Source: ZC4RG30 sp039932715 (GTDB taxonomy: Bacteria > Pseudomonadota > Gammaproteobacteria > Steroidobacterales > Steroidobacteraceae). Taken from it: a stretch of DNA of 64,000 nucleotides. The DNA lies in NCBI GenBank assembly GCA_039932715.1, contig JBDTPN010000002.1, positions 128,592 to 192,591 on the forward strand, given 5' to 3'. The position numbers and the translations under genes were made by a program. The notes below the pieces were generated by a model. That model ran no database searches, was not told where the DNA came from, and saw only the letters and a list, made by a program, of their open reading frames with translations. Below, one piece after another: positions 20,737-29,358 of this stretch. Each line of letters opens with the position of its first letter. The first letter of the stretch is position 1.

Positions 20737-22045
20737 CGTCGGTGAATGTGGTGAGGATCACCCCGGCCGACAGGGCGGGATCGATCCTGAGGCGCCGCAA
20801 AGTAAGTGGCACGGTCACCCCGACAATCGCGGCATTGACCAGATTGACCATCATGGCCGCGGCGATGATCAATGCAATCTTCCAAGTGCCTTGCCACAGG
20901 AAAGTTGCCAAGCCCATCACCAAAGCCATGGCAAAGCCGGTCAGCAGGCTGATACCGGCCTCCCTCAGCAGCAGCCAGCGCACATCGCGCCATTCGACCT
21001 GACCCAGCGCCAGACCACGGATGATCAGCGTCACGGTCTGCGTGCCGGCAATGCCTCCCATGCTGGAGACAATGGGCATCAGCACGGCCAGCGCGGCCAC
21101 CTTTTCGATCGTGCCTTCGAAGCGCTGCACCACCAGTCCGCCGAGGCTGGCAGTGCAAAGGTTAATGCCCAGCCACAGGATGCGGCGCCGTGAGGCCGGC
21201 AAAACGCTGGCGAACACGTCTTCTTCGTCGCGCAAGCCGGCGCCAGCCATGACCTCGTGGGCGGCTTCCTCGGTGATCACGTCGACCACGTCGTCAATGG
21301 TGATTCGGCCCAGCAGCCGACCGGATTCTTCCACCACAGCCGCAGACACCAGGTCGCGGTCGCGGAACAGCTGCGACACCTCGCGCGCCGGCATGTCCGG
21401 TGCGATGCGGGGTGCTTCCGGGTCAAGGCAGGTGCCCACCAGCTTGTCGATTTCATCAGTCAGCAGGCTCGATAACGTGACCGTGCCCAGGAAGCGGTCG
21501 TTGCGGTCCACCACGATCAGGCGATCGGTGCGATCAGGCAGGCTGCCGCGCATGCGCAGATAACGCTGCACCACTTGCAGCGAAACATCCGAACGCACGC
21601 TGACCGTGTCGGTGTTCATCAGGCCGCCGGCGCTGTCCTCGGGCCATGACAGCACCTGTGAGAGACGTTCGCGATCCTGCTGGTCCATGTTGCGCAGCAG
21701 TTGCTGCGTGACTTTCTCCGGCAGGTCGGCGATCAGGTCCGCCAGGTCGTCGACTTCCATGCCTTCAGTGGCGGCGGCCAGTTCTTCGGGATCCATTTCG
21801 CGGATCAGTTGCGCGCGCACTTCATCGCTGAGTTCGATGAGCACATCGCCGTCGAGCTCCGGATCGGTCAGCTCCCAGAGGATCTCGCGCCGGTTACGCG
21901 GCAGGGATTCCAGCAGCTGCGCGATTTCCGCCGGATGCAGCGTGTTGATCATGCGTTCGGCCGAACGCACGGCGCCTTCGTCGATGGCCGTGCGCAGCGC
22001 GGCGAGTCGACCGGTGCGATGGGGTCTGGTGGCGGCTTCTCTCAA
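20687..22045 (-). CDS. mgtE: Magnesium transporter MgtE
   Basis: This 452-residue protein has an MgtE N-domain (superhelix, about residues 20-130), a CBS pair (about 135-260, with TDRLIVVDRNDRFLGTV and VEESGRLLGRITIDDVVD) and about five C-terminal transmembrane helices. The pore motif PIVSSMGGIAGTQTVTL is present. In the family, Mg2+ binding between the N and CBS domains closes the channel. It lies 12 bases downstream of the ETF-QO gene on the same strand, so they form a likely operon. It overlaps the patatin gene at the 3' end. Confidence 0.93.
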   Translation of the reverse strand: MREAATRPHRTGRLAALRTAIDEGAVRSAERMINTLHPAEIAQLLESLPRNRREILWELTDPELDGDVLIELSDEVRAQLIREMDPEELAAATEGMEVDDLADLIADLPEKVTQQLLRNMDQQDRERLSQVLSWPEDSAGGLMNTDTVSVRSDVSLQVVQRYLRMRGSLPDRTDRLIVVDRNDRFLGTVTLSSLLTDEIDKLVGTCLDPEAPRIAPDMPAREVSQLFRDRDLVSAAVVEESGRLLGRITIDDVVDVITEEAAHEVMAGAGLRDEEDVFASVLPASRRRILWLGINLCTASLGGLVVQRFEGTIEKVAALAVLMPIVSSMGGIAGTQTVTLIIRGLALGQVEWRDVRWLLLREAGISLLTGFAMALVMGLATFLWQGTWKIALIIAAAMMVNLVNAAIVGVTVPLTLRRLRIDPALSAGVILTTFTDVIGFATLLGLGALFLT

Positions 22046-22057
22046 ATCGGTCGGGCC

Positions 22058-23671
22058 CTAGAGGTTTGAGTAATTTGGCCCACTGCCGCCTTCGGGCGTG
22101 GTCCACGTGATGATGCCGTAAGGATCCTTGATGTCACAGGCCTTGCAGTGTACGCAGTTGGCGGCATTGATCTGCAGGCGCTTGGCGCCATTGCCGTCGT
22201 CGACCATTTCATAAACGCTGGCCGGGCAGAATCGCGTGCAGGGATTTCCAAACTCCGTTGCGCACTGCGTGGCGCAGCGCAGTGTGTCAGTCACGTGCAG
22301 ATGCACTGGCTGCGCTTCGTTGTGGCTGGTCTGGGCAAAGTACACCGAGGCCAGGCGATCACGTGGTGGCAACACGCGACTGCTCCAGTGCCGATCAGGT
22401 GAATCGAAACTGTCCAGTCGCCCCATGGTCACGTTGCTGTGGTTACGCAGGGTCCAGGGAGACAGACCCGCAGTCAGGGTTTCATAGGCTCCGTTGATCA
22501 GACCCCAGGCGAGTCCCTTCCTGAACCCGGGCTTGATGTTGCGCACCTTGCGCAGCTCCTGGCCACCGGCGGACGCGCGCCAGCGCGCATCGAATCCGGC
22601 CGTATCGCCGGTTTCCACGATGTGTGCAGCGGCTTCCATGCCGCAGCGTATGGCCTGGTGGATTCCCTTGAGCTTGGGAAAATTGAGTGTTCCGCCGGCA
22701 TCGCCGATCAGCACCGCGCCGGGCATATCCAGCTGCGGACAGGATTGCCACCCGCCCGCGGCAATGGTGCGTGCGCCGGCCGCAAGTATTTCCCCACCTT
22801 CAAGCAACCGTCGCATGTGCGGATGGTTCTTGAATTGCTGGAAGGCCTCGAAAGGTTGCATGCGCGGGTCGAGATAGTCGAGACCAACGATGTATCCCAC
22901 ATACACCTGGTTGTCGGACAGGTGGTACACGAAGCTGCCGCCGTATTCACTGCTGTGCAGCGGCCATCCCAGCGAATGCTCAACCAGTCCGGGTTCAACC
23001 CGCCCTGCAGGCAATTGCCACAGTTCCTTGAGGCCCAGTGCAAAAGTCTGGGGTGAACGGTCCGCGTCGAGGCGGTATTGCGCGATCAACTGTTTGGCCA
23101 GGCTCCCGCGGCAGCCTTCGGCAATGACGGTTACGCGCGCTCTGATATCGGGACCTGCTGCGAAATCACGGCCGGGATTGCCGTCGGCATCCCGCCCAAC
23201 GTCGCCCACGCGCACCCCGGCCACGGCTTTTTCCTCAAACAGCGGTGCGCTGGCCGCAAACCCCGCCAGCACATCCACGCCCAACGCTTCAGCCTGCTGC
23301 GCCAGGAGGGGCGTCAACTGACCCAGCGACACGATAAAATTGCCACGGTTGTGCTGTTGAGGTGGAACGGGCAGTCGCACCGCCGCGGTTGAGCTCAGCA
23401 GGCGCAATTCATCGCGCAGCACCGGCACGCAGATGGAAGGCAGGTTTTCGCGCCAGCCTGGCAGCAATGCATCGAGGGGCCCGGGTTCCAGCACCGCTCC
23501 CGACAGCGCGTGACTGCCTACTTCGGCTGCTTTCTCCAATACGCATACGGAGCGCGACGCATCCAGTTGCTTGAGACGGATTGCGCAGGCCAGTCCCGCA
23601 GGACCAGCACCAACAATCACAACGTCATAGTCCATGACGTCGCGAGCAGGAGGCGGGTTGGTGGGAGACAT
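22058..23671 (-). CDS. Electron transfer flavoprotein-ubiquinone oxidoreductase
   Basis: This 537-residue membrane-associated enzyme passes electrons from ETF (fatty and amino acid oxidation) to ubiquinone. FAD site: DVVIVGAGPAGLACAIRL. The C-terminus has the 4Fe-4S cysteines in CTRFCPASVYEM and CVHCKACDIKDPYG, ending in the usual GPNYSNL. The start is ATG 23671 (MSPTNPP) or 23635 (MDYDVV); neither has a clear Shine-Dalgarno. No etfAB genes are in the window. It is followed by mgtE. Confidence 0.93.
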   Translation of the reverse strand: MSPTNPPPARDVMDYDVVIVGAGPAGLACAIRLKQLDASRSVCVLEKAAEVGSHALSGAVLEPGPLDALLPGWRENLPSICVPVLRDELRLLSSTAAVRLPVPPQQHNRGNFIVSLGQLTPLLAQQAEALGVDVLAGFAASAPLFEEKAVAGVRVGDVGRDADGNPGRDFAAGPDIRARVTVIAEGCRGSLAKQLIAQYRLDADRSPQTFALGLKELWQLPAGRVEPGLVEHSLGWPLHSSEYGGSFVYHLSDNQVYVGYIVGLDYLDPRMQPFEAFQQFKNHPHMRRLLEGGEILAAGARTIAAGGWQSCPQLDMPGAVLIGDAGGTLNFPKLKGIHQAIRCGMEAAAHIVETGDTAGFDARWRASAGGQELRKVRNIKPGFRKGLAWGLINGAYETLTAGLSPWTLRNHSNVTMGRLDSFDSPDRHWSSRVLPPRDRLASVYFAQTSHNEAQPVHLHVTDTLRCATQCATEFGNPCTRFCPASVYEMVDDGNGAKRLQINAANCVHCKACDIKDPYGIITWTTPEGGSGPNYSNL

Positions 23672-23717
23672 CGATGGGTTCTGCGGATAAAGGCGGGTCC
23701 GCAATACTAGCATCGAG

Positions 23718-23745
23718 AAAACGCTGGCTCGTCCCTGAGCCAGCG
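23718..23745 (-). terminator. Rho-independent terminator of the DUF883-like gene
   Basis: CGCTGGCTC and GAGCCAGCG form a 9-bp perfect stem with a 6-base loop. On the minus strand it is followed by TTTTCTC. It ends the transcript of the gene at 23782-24159 just before the ETF-QO start. Confidence 0.75.
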
Positions 23746-23781
23746 CCGTTAGGGTCAGATCAAATGGTCAGTCAAACTGCC

Positions 23782-24159
23782 TCAATCGCGTGAAGAGGCC
23801 AACGCCCTGGCAAGGGTCCAGATGAATGCACCCGACACCGCGGCGATCATCAGTGCCTTCACCGGATTTTCCCGGGTGTAGGCAAGAACTGTTTCAGAAG
23901 ACTGCGCGACTGTGTCGCGGCCCTGTTGCACGGCATCCCTGACGGTCTTGATGCCATCCTTGACGCGGCCTCGGGCATCGCTGACAACACTATCGGCCTT
24001 GTCAGCCAACTTGTTGCCCATGGCATCGGCCTTGTCGACAAGCTCCGACTCGGCGGATTTCGCGCCCTGGTAGGTGTCGCGGATTCCGTTGTGCAATTTG
24101 CCGGCAACCTTGTCGACGCCAGCATTGGCATCGCTGGCATATTTGTTGATGGGTTCCAT
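23782..24159 (-). CDS. DUF883/ElaB-YqjD-like membrane-anchored protein
   Basis: This 125-residue protein has a long amphipathic helical region (DKADAMGNKLADKADSVVSD, then GRVKDGIKTVRDAVQQGRDT) and one C-terminal transmembrane helix (KALMIAAVSGAFIWTLARAL). This is the layout of ElaB/YqjD-type tail-anchored proteins, which in E. coli bind ribosomes and are stress or stationary-phase induced. ATG 24159 has GGAGCGTTTC before it. It is a single-gene unit: its own terminator follows and 134 bases separate it from plsC. Function here is unproven. Confidence 0.75.
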   Translation of the reverse strand: MEPINKYASDANAGVDKVAGKLHNGIRDTYQGAKSAESELVDKADAMGNKLADKADSVVSDARGRVKDGIKTVRDAVQQGRDTVAQSSETVLAYTRENPVKALMIAAVSGAFIWTLARALASSRD

Positions 24160-24293
24160 GAAACGCTCCTGGTGGATAGCGGGATAACTCTGGAACCAAT
24201 TAAAGACCTTTGCGTTTCACGAACCTATCAGTTGGGACGATAAGCGCAGGTAGGCGACAACCTACGCGGCACCATGATGGTCGGCTGAGGCCT

Positions 24294-25052
24294 TCAGGCG
24301 CGATCTTCTGGAGCAAGATCCGGCTCGTTGGTCTTCGCCAGGATGGCCCGGCGGGCTGCGCGCCGCACGGCTGAAGTGTCTGCTTCATCGGTGGAGGCCG
24401 GCGCAGCAATGGGATTGGTGATTTCGATTTCCATGCGGCCTGGATTGGGTAGGAACGTGCCGGGCGGCAACGCCTGCCGCGAACCGCGGATGGCCACGGG
24501 CAACACCGGAAAACCCGAACGCGCCGCTACCAGGAATGCGCCGGCCCGGAACCGCATCAGGCCGGGGGTGGTGTGGAATGTGCCTTCGGGAAAAAATGCC
24601 AGCGATCCGCCCGATGCCGCCTGCTTGAGCAACTTGCGGGTGTCGCGTGCGCCCTTGTTGCCCTGGCCACGATCAACGAAGTGCGCGCCGATCTGTCGCA
24701 GCAACAGGTTGGCCAGCGGCACGCGGCTCATCTCACGCTTGATCACGAATCCGAACACCGGCGGCAGCGCGGCAAATAAAACGATGCCATCCAGGTAGCT
24801 GGAGTGATTGGCCACCACCACGCAGGCTTGCGCCGGAATGCGTTCCAGGTGCAGCACGGTGACGCGCATGCCCGCCAGGAACAGGAACAGCCGCGCCGCG
24901 CCGCGCACGGTCTTTCGTCGAACTGCTTGCCAGGGCATGGGCAGGGTCAGCACCAGCACCCCCACGGCCAGCACCGCAAACAGCAGCGTGGCGTACGCCG
25001 CGTAGGGCAACGCAAGCCAGCGCGGCAGCCGCGGTTGTCGAGTGGTGACCAA
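24294..25052 (-). CDS. plsC: 1-acyl-sn-glycerol-3-phosphate acyltransferase
   Basis: This 252-residue inner-membrane enzyme makes phosphatidic acid. Two N-terminal hydrophobic stretches (YATLLFAVLAVGVLVLTLPM) precede the acyltransferase motifs NHSSYLDG (catalytic HX4D) and FPEGTFHTTPGLM (phosphate site). Start codon is TTG 25052 with GGGGGAT upstream. The 134-base gap downstream, before the DUF883-like gene, holds that gene's leader; I see no terminator. It is divergent from xerD. Confidence 0.85.
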   Translation of the reverse strand: MVTTRQPRLPRWLALPYAAYATLLFAVLAVGVLVLTLPMPWQAVRRKTVRGAARLFLFLAGMRVTVLHLERIPAQACVVVANHSSYLDGIVLFAALPPVFGFVIKREMSRVPLANLLLRQIGAHFVDRGQGNKGARDTRKLLKQAASGGSLAFFPEGTFHTTPGLMRFRAGAFLVAARSGFPVLPVAIRGSRQALPPGTFLPNPGRMEIEITNPIAAPASTDEADTSAVRRAARRAILAKTNEPDLAPEDRA

Positions 25053-25159
25053 GCTATCCCCCGGATAATGTGAACCCGTTCTCTTTATGTTAACGCGCTA
25101 TCCCTGCTGTGATAGGGGTCACGCTGAGTTGGGCACGGGGTAAGGATACTGACAGCCTT

Positions 25160-26092
25160 ATGAACAAAGCCGCAAACACCGCCGAGATTCGTCCCTCCGC
25201 AGATGCTGTCGATCCTGCGGTGACCCGCTTTCTCGATGGCGCATGGATGGAACGTGGCCTGTCTGCAAACACATTGGCCGCTTACCGTGCCGACCTGATG
25301 GCGTTGTCGCGGTGGCTTGCCACGCGCAACGTACCGATTGCAAAGGCGACGCGCGCGGACTTGCTTGGATTCATCGCATGGCGAGTGGAATCCGGAGCAC
25401 AGCCGCGCTCGACCGCCCGCCAACTTTCCTCGTTCCGCCGCTTCTTCAGGCACATGCTGCGTGAGGGAACATTGCGCGACGATCCCACGGCGCAGATTGC
25501 CATGCCCAAGATCGGGCGCTCGCTGCCCAAGTCGCTGACCGAGGAAGAAGTCGAATCGCTGCTCAATGCACCGGTGGTCACCGATCCGCTGGGCAGTCGT
25601 GACCGCTGCATGCTCGAAGTGCTGTACGCCACCGGCTTGCGTGTGTCGGAGCTGGTGTCGCTGCGCTATTCGCAGGTCAATCTCAATCAAGGCGTGCTGC
25701 GTGTGGTGGGCAAGGGCGATCGCGAGCGGCTGATTCCGCTGGGCGAGGAGGCCGTGCGCTGGCTCAAGGAATTCACCGGCACCGGACGAGGGGAAATCCT
25801 GCTCGACCGTTCCACCGATTACCTGTTTCCGACGCGCCGCGGCGACCACATGACTCGCCAGGCCTTCTGGCACATCATCAAGCGCTACGCGCGCAAATCG
25901 AATATTTCCAAGGATCTCTCACCGCATACGCTGCGTCACGCTTTCGCCACGCACCTGCTCAACCATGGCGCCGACCTGCGCGTGGTGCAGATGCTGCTGG
26001 GGCATAGCGACCTTTCCACCACGCAGATCTACACCCACGTGGCCCGTGAGCGAATGAAGGATCTTCACGCAACGCACCATCCGCGCGGCTGA
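25160..26092 (+). CDS. xerD: Tyrosine recombinase XerD
   Basis: This 310-residue recombinase works with XerC at dif to resolve chromosome dimers. The SAM-like N-domain starts VTRFLDGAWMERGLSANTLA. The catalytic residues are Arg in YATGLRVSELVSL, Lys in VVGKGDRERLIPL, His-x-x-Arg in PHTLRHAFATHLLNHG, His in LLGHSDLSTTQIY, and Tyr in TQIYTHVARERM. This sequence and length are those of housekeeping XerD, not of a phage integrase. No att or dif-like site is seen nearby. dsbC follows, as in E. coli (xerD-dsbC). Confidence 0.95.
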   Translation: MNKAANTAEIRPSADAVDPAVTRFLDGAWMERGLSANTLAAYRADLMALSRWLATRNVPIAKATRADLLGFIAWRVESGAQPRSTARQLSSFRRFFRHMLREGTLRDDPTAQIAMPKIGRSLPKSLTEEEVESLLNAPVVTDPLGSRDRCMLEVLYATGLRVSELVSLRYSQVNLNQGVLRVVGKGDRERLIPLGEEAVRWLKEFTGTGRGEILLDRSTDYLFPTRRGDHMTRQAFWHIIKRYARKSNISKDLSPHTLRHAFATHLLNHGADLRVVQMLLGHSDLSTTQIYTHVARERMKDLHATHHPRG

Positions 26093-26118
26093 GGCTGCCA
26101 GGCGGGTCCTGGCCCTGA

Positions 26119-26124
26119 TAGAAT
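26119..26124 (+). promoter_or_regulatory. -10-like hexamer 7 bases before dsbC
   Basis: TAGAAT (5 of 6) ends 7 bases before the dsbC ATG, with CTGCCA 18 bases further upstream as a poor -35. Transcription would start at or next to the start codon, giving a leaderless mRNA. No purine-rich ribosome site is present. Confidence 0.4.
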
Positions 26125-26131
26125 CTCGGAC

Positions 26132-26902
26132 ATGAAACTCCCACACGGCCTGCTGCTTGCCCTGCTGCTGCCGCTTTGCGCCTGCGCCAGGGATGCAGCG
26201 CCTCCCGCGGCTGCCGTACCCATTGATGCCAAGGATCCCCGGGTCGCAATTGCGGCCCGCATTCCCGGCACCAAACCTGAAGACCTGCGCGTCACTCCGG
26301 TGCCAGGCATCTTCGAGCTGACCCATGGCTCCGATGTCACTTACGTTTCCGCCGACGGCAAATACGCATTTGCCGGCGACATGTATCGCGTGACGGACAA
26401 GGGTGAGTTCCCCAATCTCACCGAGGTGCGTCGTCGTGAGCTGCGGCTACAGATGCTGGGCGACGTACCCGAATCCCAGATGATCGTTTTTGGTCCTGCC
26501 AGCGCCAAGCACACCATCACCGTGTTCACCGACTTCGATTGCCCTTGGTGCCGACGCCTGCACAGCCAGATCGCCGAATACAACAAGCTGGGCATACGCG
26601 TTCGCTACATGTTCTATCCGCGCACCGGTCCCAATACCGAGTCATGGTTCAAGGCCGAGGCGGTGTGGTGTTCCAAGGATCGCAAGGCCACGTTCACGCG
26701 GGCCAAGCTTGGCGAAGAGATAGTGAAGCCTGCTTCCTGCAGCGCCACGCCGGTGGCCCGCGAATATGAATTGGGGCGCGAGCTGGGCGTTTCCGGCACT
26801 CCGGGCCTGGTCATGGAATCAGGCGAATTGATTCCCGGCTATCTCACGCCTACGGCGTTGCTGGCACACCTCAATGGTGCGCCGCTTTCAAACCAGGACT
26901 AG
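26132..26902 (+). CDS. dsbC: Thiol:disulfide interchange protein DsbC
   Basis: This 256-residue periplasmic disulfide isomerase follows xerD, as in E. coli. The N-terminal dimerisation region (HGSDVTYVSADGKYAFAGDM) leads to a thioredoxin domain with active site DFDCPWCRRLH; CPWC replaces the CGYC of E. coli. A second cysteine pair (around CSKD and ASCSATP) is typical. The N-terminus LLLALLLPLCACARD looks like a signal, and LCAC could be a lipobox, so it may be membrane-tethered. Its stop overlaps the convergent fdxA stop by 4 bases. Confidence 0.9.
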   Translation: MKLPHGLLLALLLPLCACARDAAPPAAAVPIDAKDPRVAIAARIPGTKPEDLRVTPVPGIFELTHGSDVTYVSADGKYAFAGDMYRVTDKGEFPNLTEVRRRELRLQMLGDVPESQMIVFGPASAKHTITVFTDFDCPWCRRLHSQIAEYNKLGIRVRYMFYPRTGPNTESWFKAEAVWCSKDRKATFTRAKLGEEIVKPASCSATPVAREYELGRELGVSGTPGLVMESGELIPGYLTPTALLAHLNGAPLSNQD

Positions 26903-27222
26903 CGTTCCAGCAGCTCCCTTTTACCTGGCTTGCCGTCCCACTCCTTGCCATCGGCCGGCCCCGGCCGCTTCTCGGTGATCACCGGCCAGTTCTTGGCCAG
27001 GTCGGCATTGATCTTGAGGAAATCCTTCTGGTCCGCAGGGACCTCGTCCTCGGAGAAGATGGCTTCTGCAGGGCACTCCGGTTCGCACAGCGTGCAGTCA
27101 ATGCATTCATCCGGGTCGATGACCAGGAAGTTGGGGCCTTCGTGGAAACAGTCCACCGGGCAGACTTCCACGCAGTCCATGTATTTGCACTTGATGCAAT
27201 TCTCTGTGACAACAAACGTCAT
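26899..27222 (-). CDS. fdxA: 7Fe ferredoxin FdxA
   Basis: This 107-residue electron carrier has one [3Fe-4S] and one [4Fe-4S] cluster. Cysteines fall in ENCIKCKYMDCVEVCPVDCF and CIDCTLCEPECPAEAIF, the Azotobacter FdI-type arrangement. The C-terminal extension (NADLAKNWPVITEKRPGPAD) is also typical. A single gene, convergent with dsbC. Confidence 0.95.
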   Translation of the reverse strand: MTFVVTENCIKCKYMDCVEVCPVDCFHEGPNFLVIDPDECIDCTLCEPECPAEAIFSEDEVPADQKDFLKINADLAKNWPVITEKRPGPADGKEWDGKPGKRELLER

Positions 27223-27262
27223 GCGAATTCCCCGACAGAAGAACTGCCTATTGTGCCACGAC

Positions 27263-27814
27263 CTATCCCGGATGTCGGCGGGCCAGGGTGGTCAGGTGCG
27301 GCTGATCGCTGCCGGCGGCACGATCCTGCAGGAACCGCTCCAGCGCAAAACGGGTAGACGGGAAGGCAATCTCGTCCCAGGGGATCTGGTCCGCGGTGAC
27401 CAGCTTTGACTCAAGGCTCTCCGGGCCGGCGCCAAAGGCGCCATCCACCATCCGTGCGCGAAAAAAGATATGCACCTGGTGGGCTTCGGGAATATTGATC
27501 ACTGCCAGCAGGGAATCGATGGTGACGCGCGCCAGCGCCTCCTCCTGGCATTCGCGCGCGGCGCCGGCTTCGAGCGTCTCGTTGTTCTCCATGAATCCGG
27601 CGGGAACGGTCCAGAAACCCAGCCGCGGCTCGATGGCTCGGCGACACAAAAGTATGCGATCAGCGTGTTCTGGCACGCAGCCCACCACGATGCGCGGGTT
27701 CTCGTAGTGCACCGTGCCGCAGGACTGGCACACGTGTCGCTGCAGGTGATCACCATCGGGGATCACAAAGGCGGTGGGCTGGCCACAGCGGCTGCAAAAA
27801 TGCTTATCGCTCAT
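27263..27814 (-). CDS. NUDIX hydrolase with N-terminal zinc ribbon
   Basis: This 183-residue protein has a Cys4 zinc ribbon (CSRCGQP, then CQSCGTVHYENP) followed by a NUDIX domain. The NUDIX box GFMENNETLEAGAARECQEE is complete. This resembles the C-terminal half of NADH pyrophosphatase (NudC) but lacks its N-domain. It likely cleaves a nucleoside diphosphate derivative; the substrate is not predictable. Start ATG 27814; a longer upstream frame runs into the promoter region of the divergent gene. Confidence 0.85.
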   Translation of the reverse strand: MSDKHFCSRCGQPTAFVIPDGDHLQRHVCQSCGTVHYENPRIVVGCVPEHADRILLCRRAIEPRLGFWTVPAGFMENNETLEAGAARECQEEALARVTIDSLLAVINIPEAHQVHIFFRARMVDGAFGAGPESLESKLVTADQIPWDEIAFPSTRFALERFLQDRAAGSDQPHLTTLARRHPG

Positions 27815-27862
27815 CAGCGCCAGAATATCAGTACCAGCGCTAGCCAGATCGGCCTGGACCCG

Positions 27863-27885
27863 GGTGTCAGACCCCGGTGTTAGAC
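27863..27885. repeat. Near-identical direct repeat before the ICMT-like gene
   Basis: GGTGTCAGAC (27863-27872) and GGTGTTAGAC (27876-27885) match in 9 of 10 bases with a 13-base period. They lie between divergent gene starts and end 6 bases before the GTG of the ICMT-like gene. The second copy contains TAGACT, a possible -10. This could be an operator. Confidence 0.4.
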
Positions 27886-27891
27886 TGCGCC

Positions 27892-28617
27892 GTGACCGAA
27901 TCAACCGCGTTCCAGCGTTATGGGCAAGCATGCTTCAAGCATCGAGGCCTGATGCTGCCCGCAGCCGTGCTGCTGTTGCTGATCCCCTCGCCACCGATCT
28001 GTCACGACGCCATCGTCACCAGCCTCATCGGCATCGCCATCGCCCTGGTGGGGCAGGGCATCCGTGCCGGCACCATCGGTCTTGAATACATTATCCGCGG
28101 CGGCAAGGACCACAACGTCTTCGCCGAAAAGCTGGTCACCGGCGGACTCTATTCACACGTGCGCAACCCCATGTACCTGGGTAATGCGTTCCTGCTGCTG
28201 GGCCTGGCAGTGGCCTCCAATTCCTGGGTGTTCTTCATCGGTGGCATCGCCATTGGCGTAGCCGTGCATATCGGCATCATCGGCGCCGAGGAGCATTTCC
28301 TGCGCGGCAAGTTCGGCGCGCAATACGAGGAATTCCGCAGGTCTGTGCCGAGATTGGTTCCGCGCATCGCAGGGCTGGGCAAGACCTTCCGCGCCGCCGA
28401 CCGGTTTAACTGGGGCCGCGTTATCGACAAGGAATTCATGAAGCCGGTGGACTGGACCTCGGCCACGGCGCTGGTGGCAGGGGTGGCGTTGTGGCGGGCC
28501 GGCCAGCTGCGCGACTGTCCGCTGCTGCTGGCGCTGATCGCCGTGATCGTGCTGACGCGGCTGGTGCTGTGGGGAGTGCAGAAATCGCGGCGCGCCGCTG
28601 CCGCGCCAGCCGGATAG
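27892..28617 (+). CDS. Isoprenylcysteine carboxyl methyltransferase-like membrane protein
   Basis: This 241-residue multi-span protein carries the ICMT/phospholipid methyltransferase signature: GGLYSHVRNPMYLGN, then EEHFLRGKFGAQYEEFRRSV and PRLVP. In the family these residues bind S-adenosylmethionine at the membrane surface. Bacteria have few prenyl-cysteine proteins, so a small lipid or quinone-like substrate is more likely. The start is GTG 27892 (GTG 27877 is also in frame). The upstream direct repeat and TAGACT lie close by. Confidence 0.75.
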   Translation: MTESTAFQRYGQACFKHRGLMLPAAVLLLLIPSPPICHDAIVTSLIGIAIALVGQGIRAGTIGLEYIIRGGKDHNVFAEKLVTGGLYSHVRNPMYLGNAFLLLGLAVASNSWVFFIGGIAIGVAVHIGIIGAEEHFLRGKFGAQYEEFRRSVPRLVPRIAGLGKTFRAADRFNWGRVIDKEFMKPVDWTSATALVAGVALWRAGQLRDCPLLLALIAVIVLTRLVLWGVQKSRRAAAAPAG

Positions 28618-28630
28618 CCTCTGCGCTGAG

Positions 28631-28717
28631 TGGTGCCCGTGGTCCGAATCGAACGGACACGACCTTGCGATCGGCAGATTTTGAGTCTGCTGCGTCTACC
28701 AGTTCCGCCACACGGGC
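28631..28717 (-). tRNA. tRNA-Leu (anticodon CAA)
   Basis: On the minus strand: acceptor GCCCGTG/CACGGGC, anticodon stem GCAGA/TCTGC around loop CTCAAAA (anticodon CAA, reads UUG), a long variable arm typical of leucine tRNA, T-arm GTCCG-TTCGATT-CGGAC, discriminator A, and encoded CCA at 28631-28633. All stems pair without mismatch. It lies in the gap between the ICMT-like gene and the ECF sigma gene. Confidence 0.96.
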
Positions 28718-28755
28718 GCGTGGGGCGCAAATGGTATGAAATTTCTCCCCGGTGC

Positions 28756-28773
28756 TGCGACCTTTTTGCGACC
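28756..28773 (+). promoter_or_regulatory. Tandem TGCGACC repeat upstream of the ECF sigma gene
   Basis: TGCGACC occurs at 28756-28762 and 28767-28773, exactly 11 bases (one helical turn) apart and separated by TTTT. It lies 21 bases before the sigma gene ATG. Both copies would face the same side of the helix. It could be a regulator-binding site or an atypical -35 region of an autoregulated ECF promoter. Confidence 0.45.
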
Positions 28774-28794
28774 CGCCGCATCATAGGTAGACAG

Positions 28795-29358
28795 ATGAGC
28801 AGATTCCTGGATATCCAGCTTGCCCCGGAGTGCATCCGGCGGGCCGCGCAGGGCGAGCGCGAGGCGCAACGCCAACTTTATGAGCAGGTGGCCGGCCCCA
28901 TGTTCGGGCTGGTCCGTCGCGTCGTGCGTGACCGGTCCACTGCCGAAGACCTGTTCCAGGACAGCATGGAATCCATTTTGCGGCACCTGCCGCAATATCG
29001 GGGCGATGCCCCCTTGGGTGCCTGGGTGCGGCAGCTCACCCTGCGGCATTGCCTGATGCATCTTCGATCACCCTGGCAGCGTGCCCGCGGCGCACTGCGC
29101 GGGTTCCTCCCCGGCGATACACCGTCGGTGGATCTGCCGCTGGCGGAACTGGTGGACCTGGAGCGCGCCCTGGGCACCTTGTCTGATACCACCCGCACGG
29201 TGCTGTGGCTGCACGACGCAGAAGGGTTGACCCACGAAGAAATCGCCGCGGCTTTCGGGCGTAGCACCAGTTTCTCAAAATCGCAGTTGGCCCGTGCGCA
29301 CCAGATGTTGCGCACGCTGCTGCAGGATCGCGCGGAGGATGTATGCCAGATCACATGA
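28795..29358 (+). CDS. ECF-type RNA polymerase sigma factor
   Basis: This 187-residue protein has sigma region 2 (RVVRDRSTAEDLFQDSMESI, then GAWVRQLTLRHCLMHLR) and region 4 (LTHEEIAAAFGRSTSFSKSQ). It is a divergent ECF member: the recognition helix SFSKSQLARAHQML replaces the common SRLHRARxxL. ATG 28795 has AGGTAG upstream. It heads a three-gene operon with a membrane-anchored partner and a PDZ protein. The tandem heptamer upstream may serve its own control. Confidence 0.88.
   Translation: MSRFLDIQLAPECIRRAAQGEREAQRQLYEQVAGPMFGLVRRVVRDRSTAEDLFQDSMESILRHLPQYRGDAPLGAWVRQLTLRHCLMHLRSPWQRARGALRGFLPGDTPSVDLPLAELVDLERALGTLSDTTRTVLWLHDAEGLTHEEIAAAFGRSTSFSKSQLARAHQMLRTLLQDRAEDVCQIT

Noticed and set aside
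25160..26092. Phage or island integrase
   Set aside because: Sequence and neighbour (dsbC) are those of housekeeping XerD, and the tRNA-Leu 2.5 kb away has no duplicated 3' end in the window.
28630..28794. N-terminal extension of the second ECF sigma gene
   Set aside because: It would run through the tRNA-Leu gene on the other strand; ATG 28795 has a ribosome site and gives a standard length.
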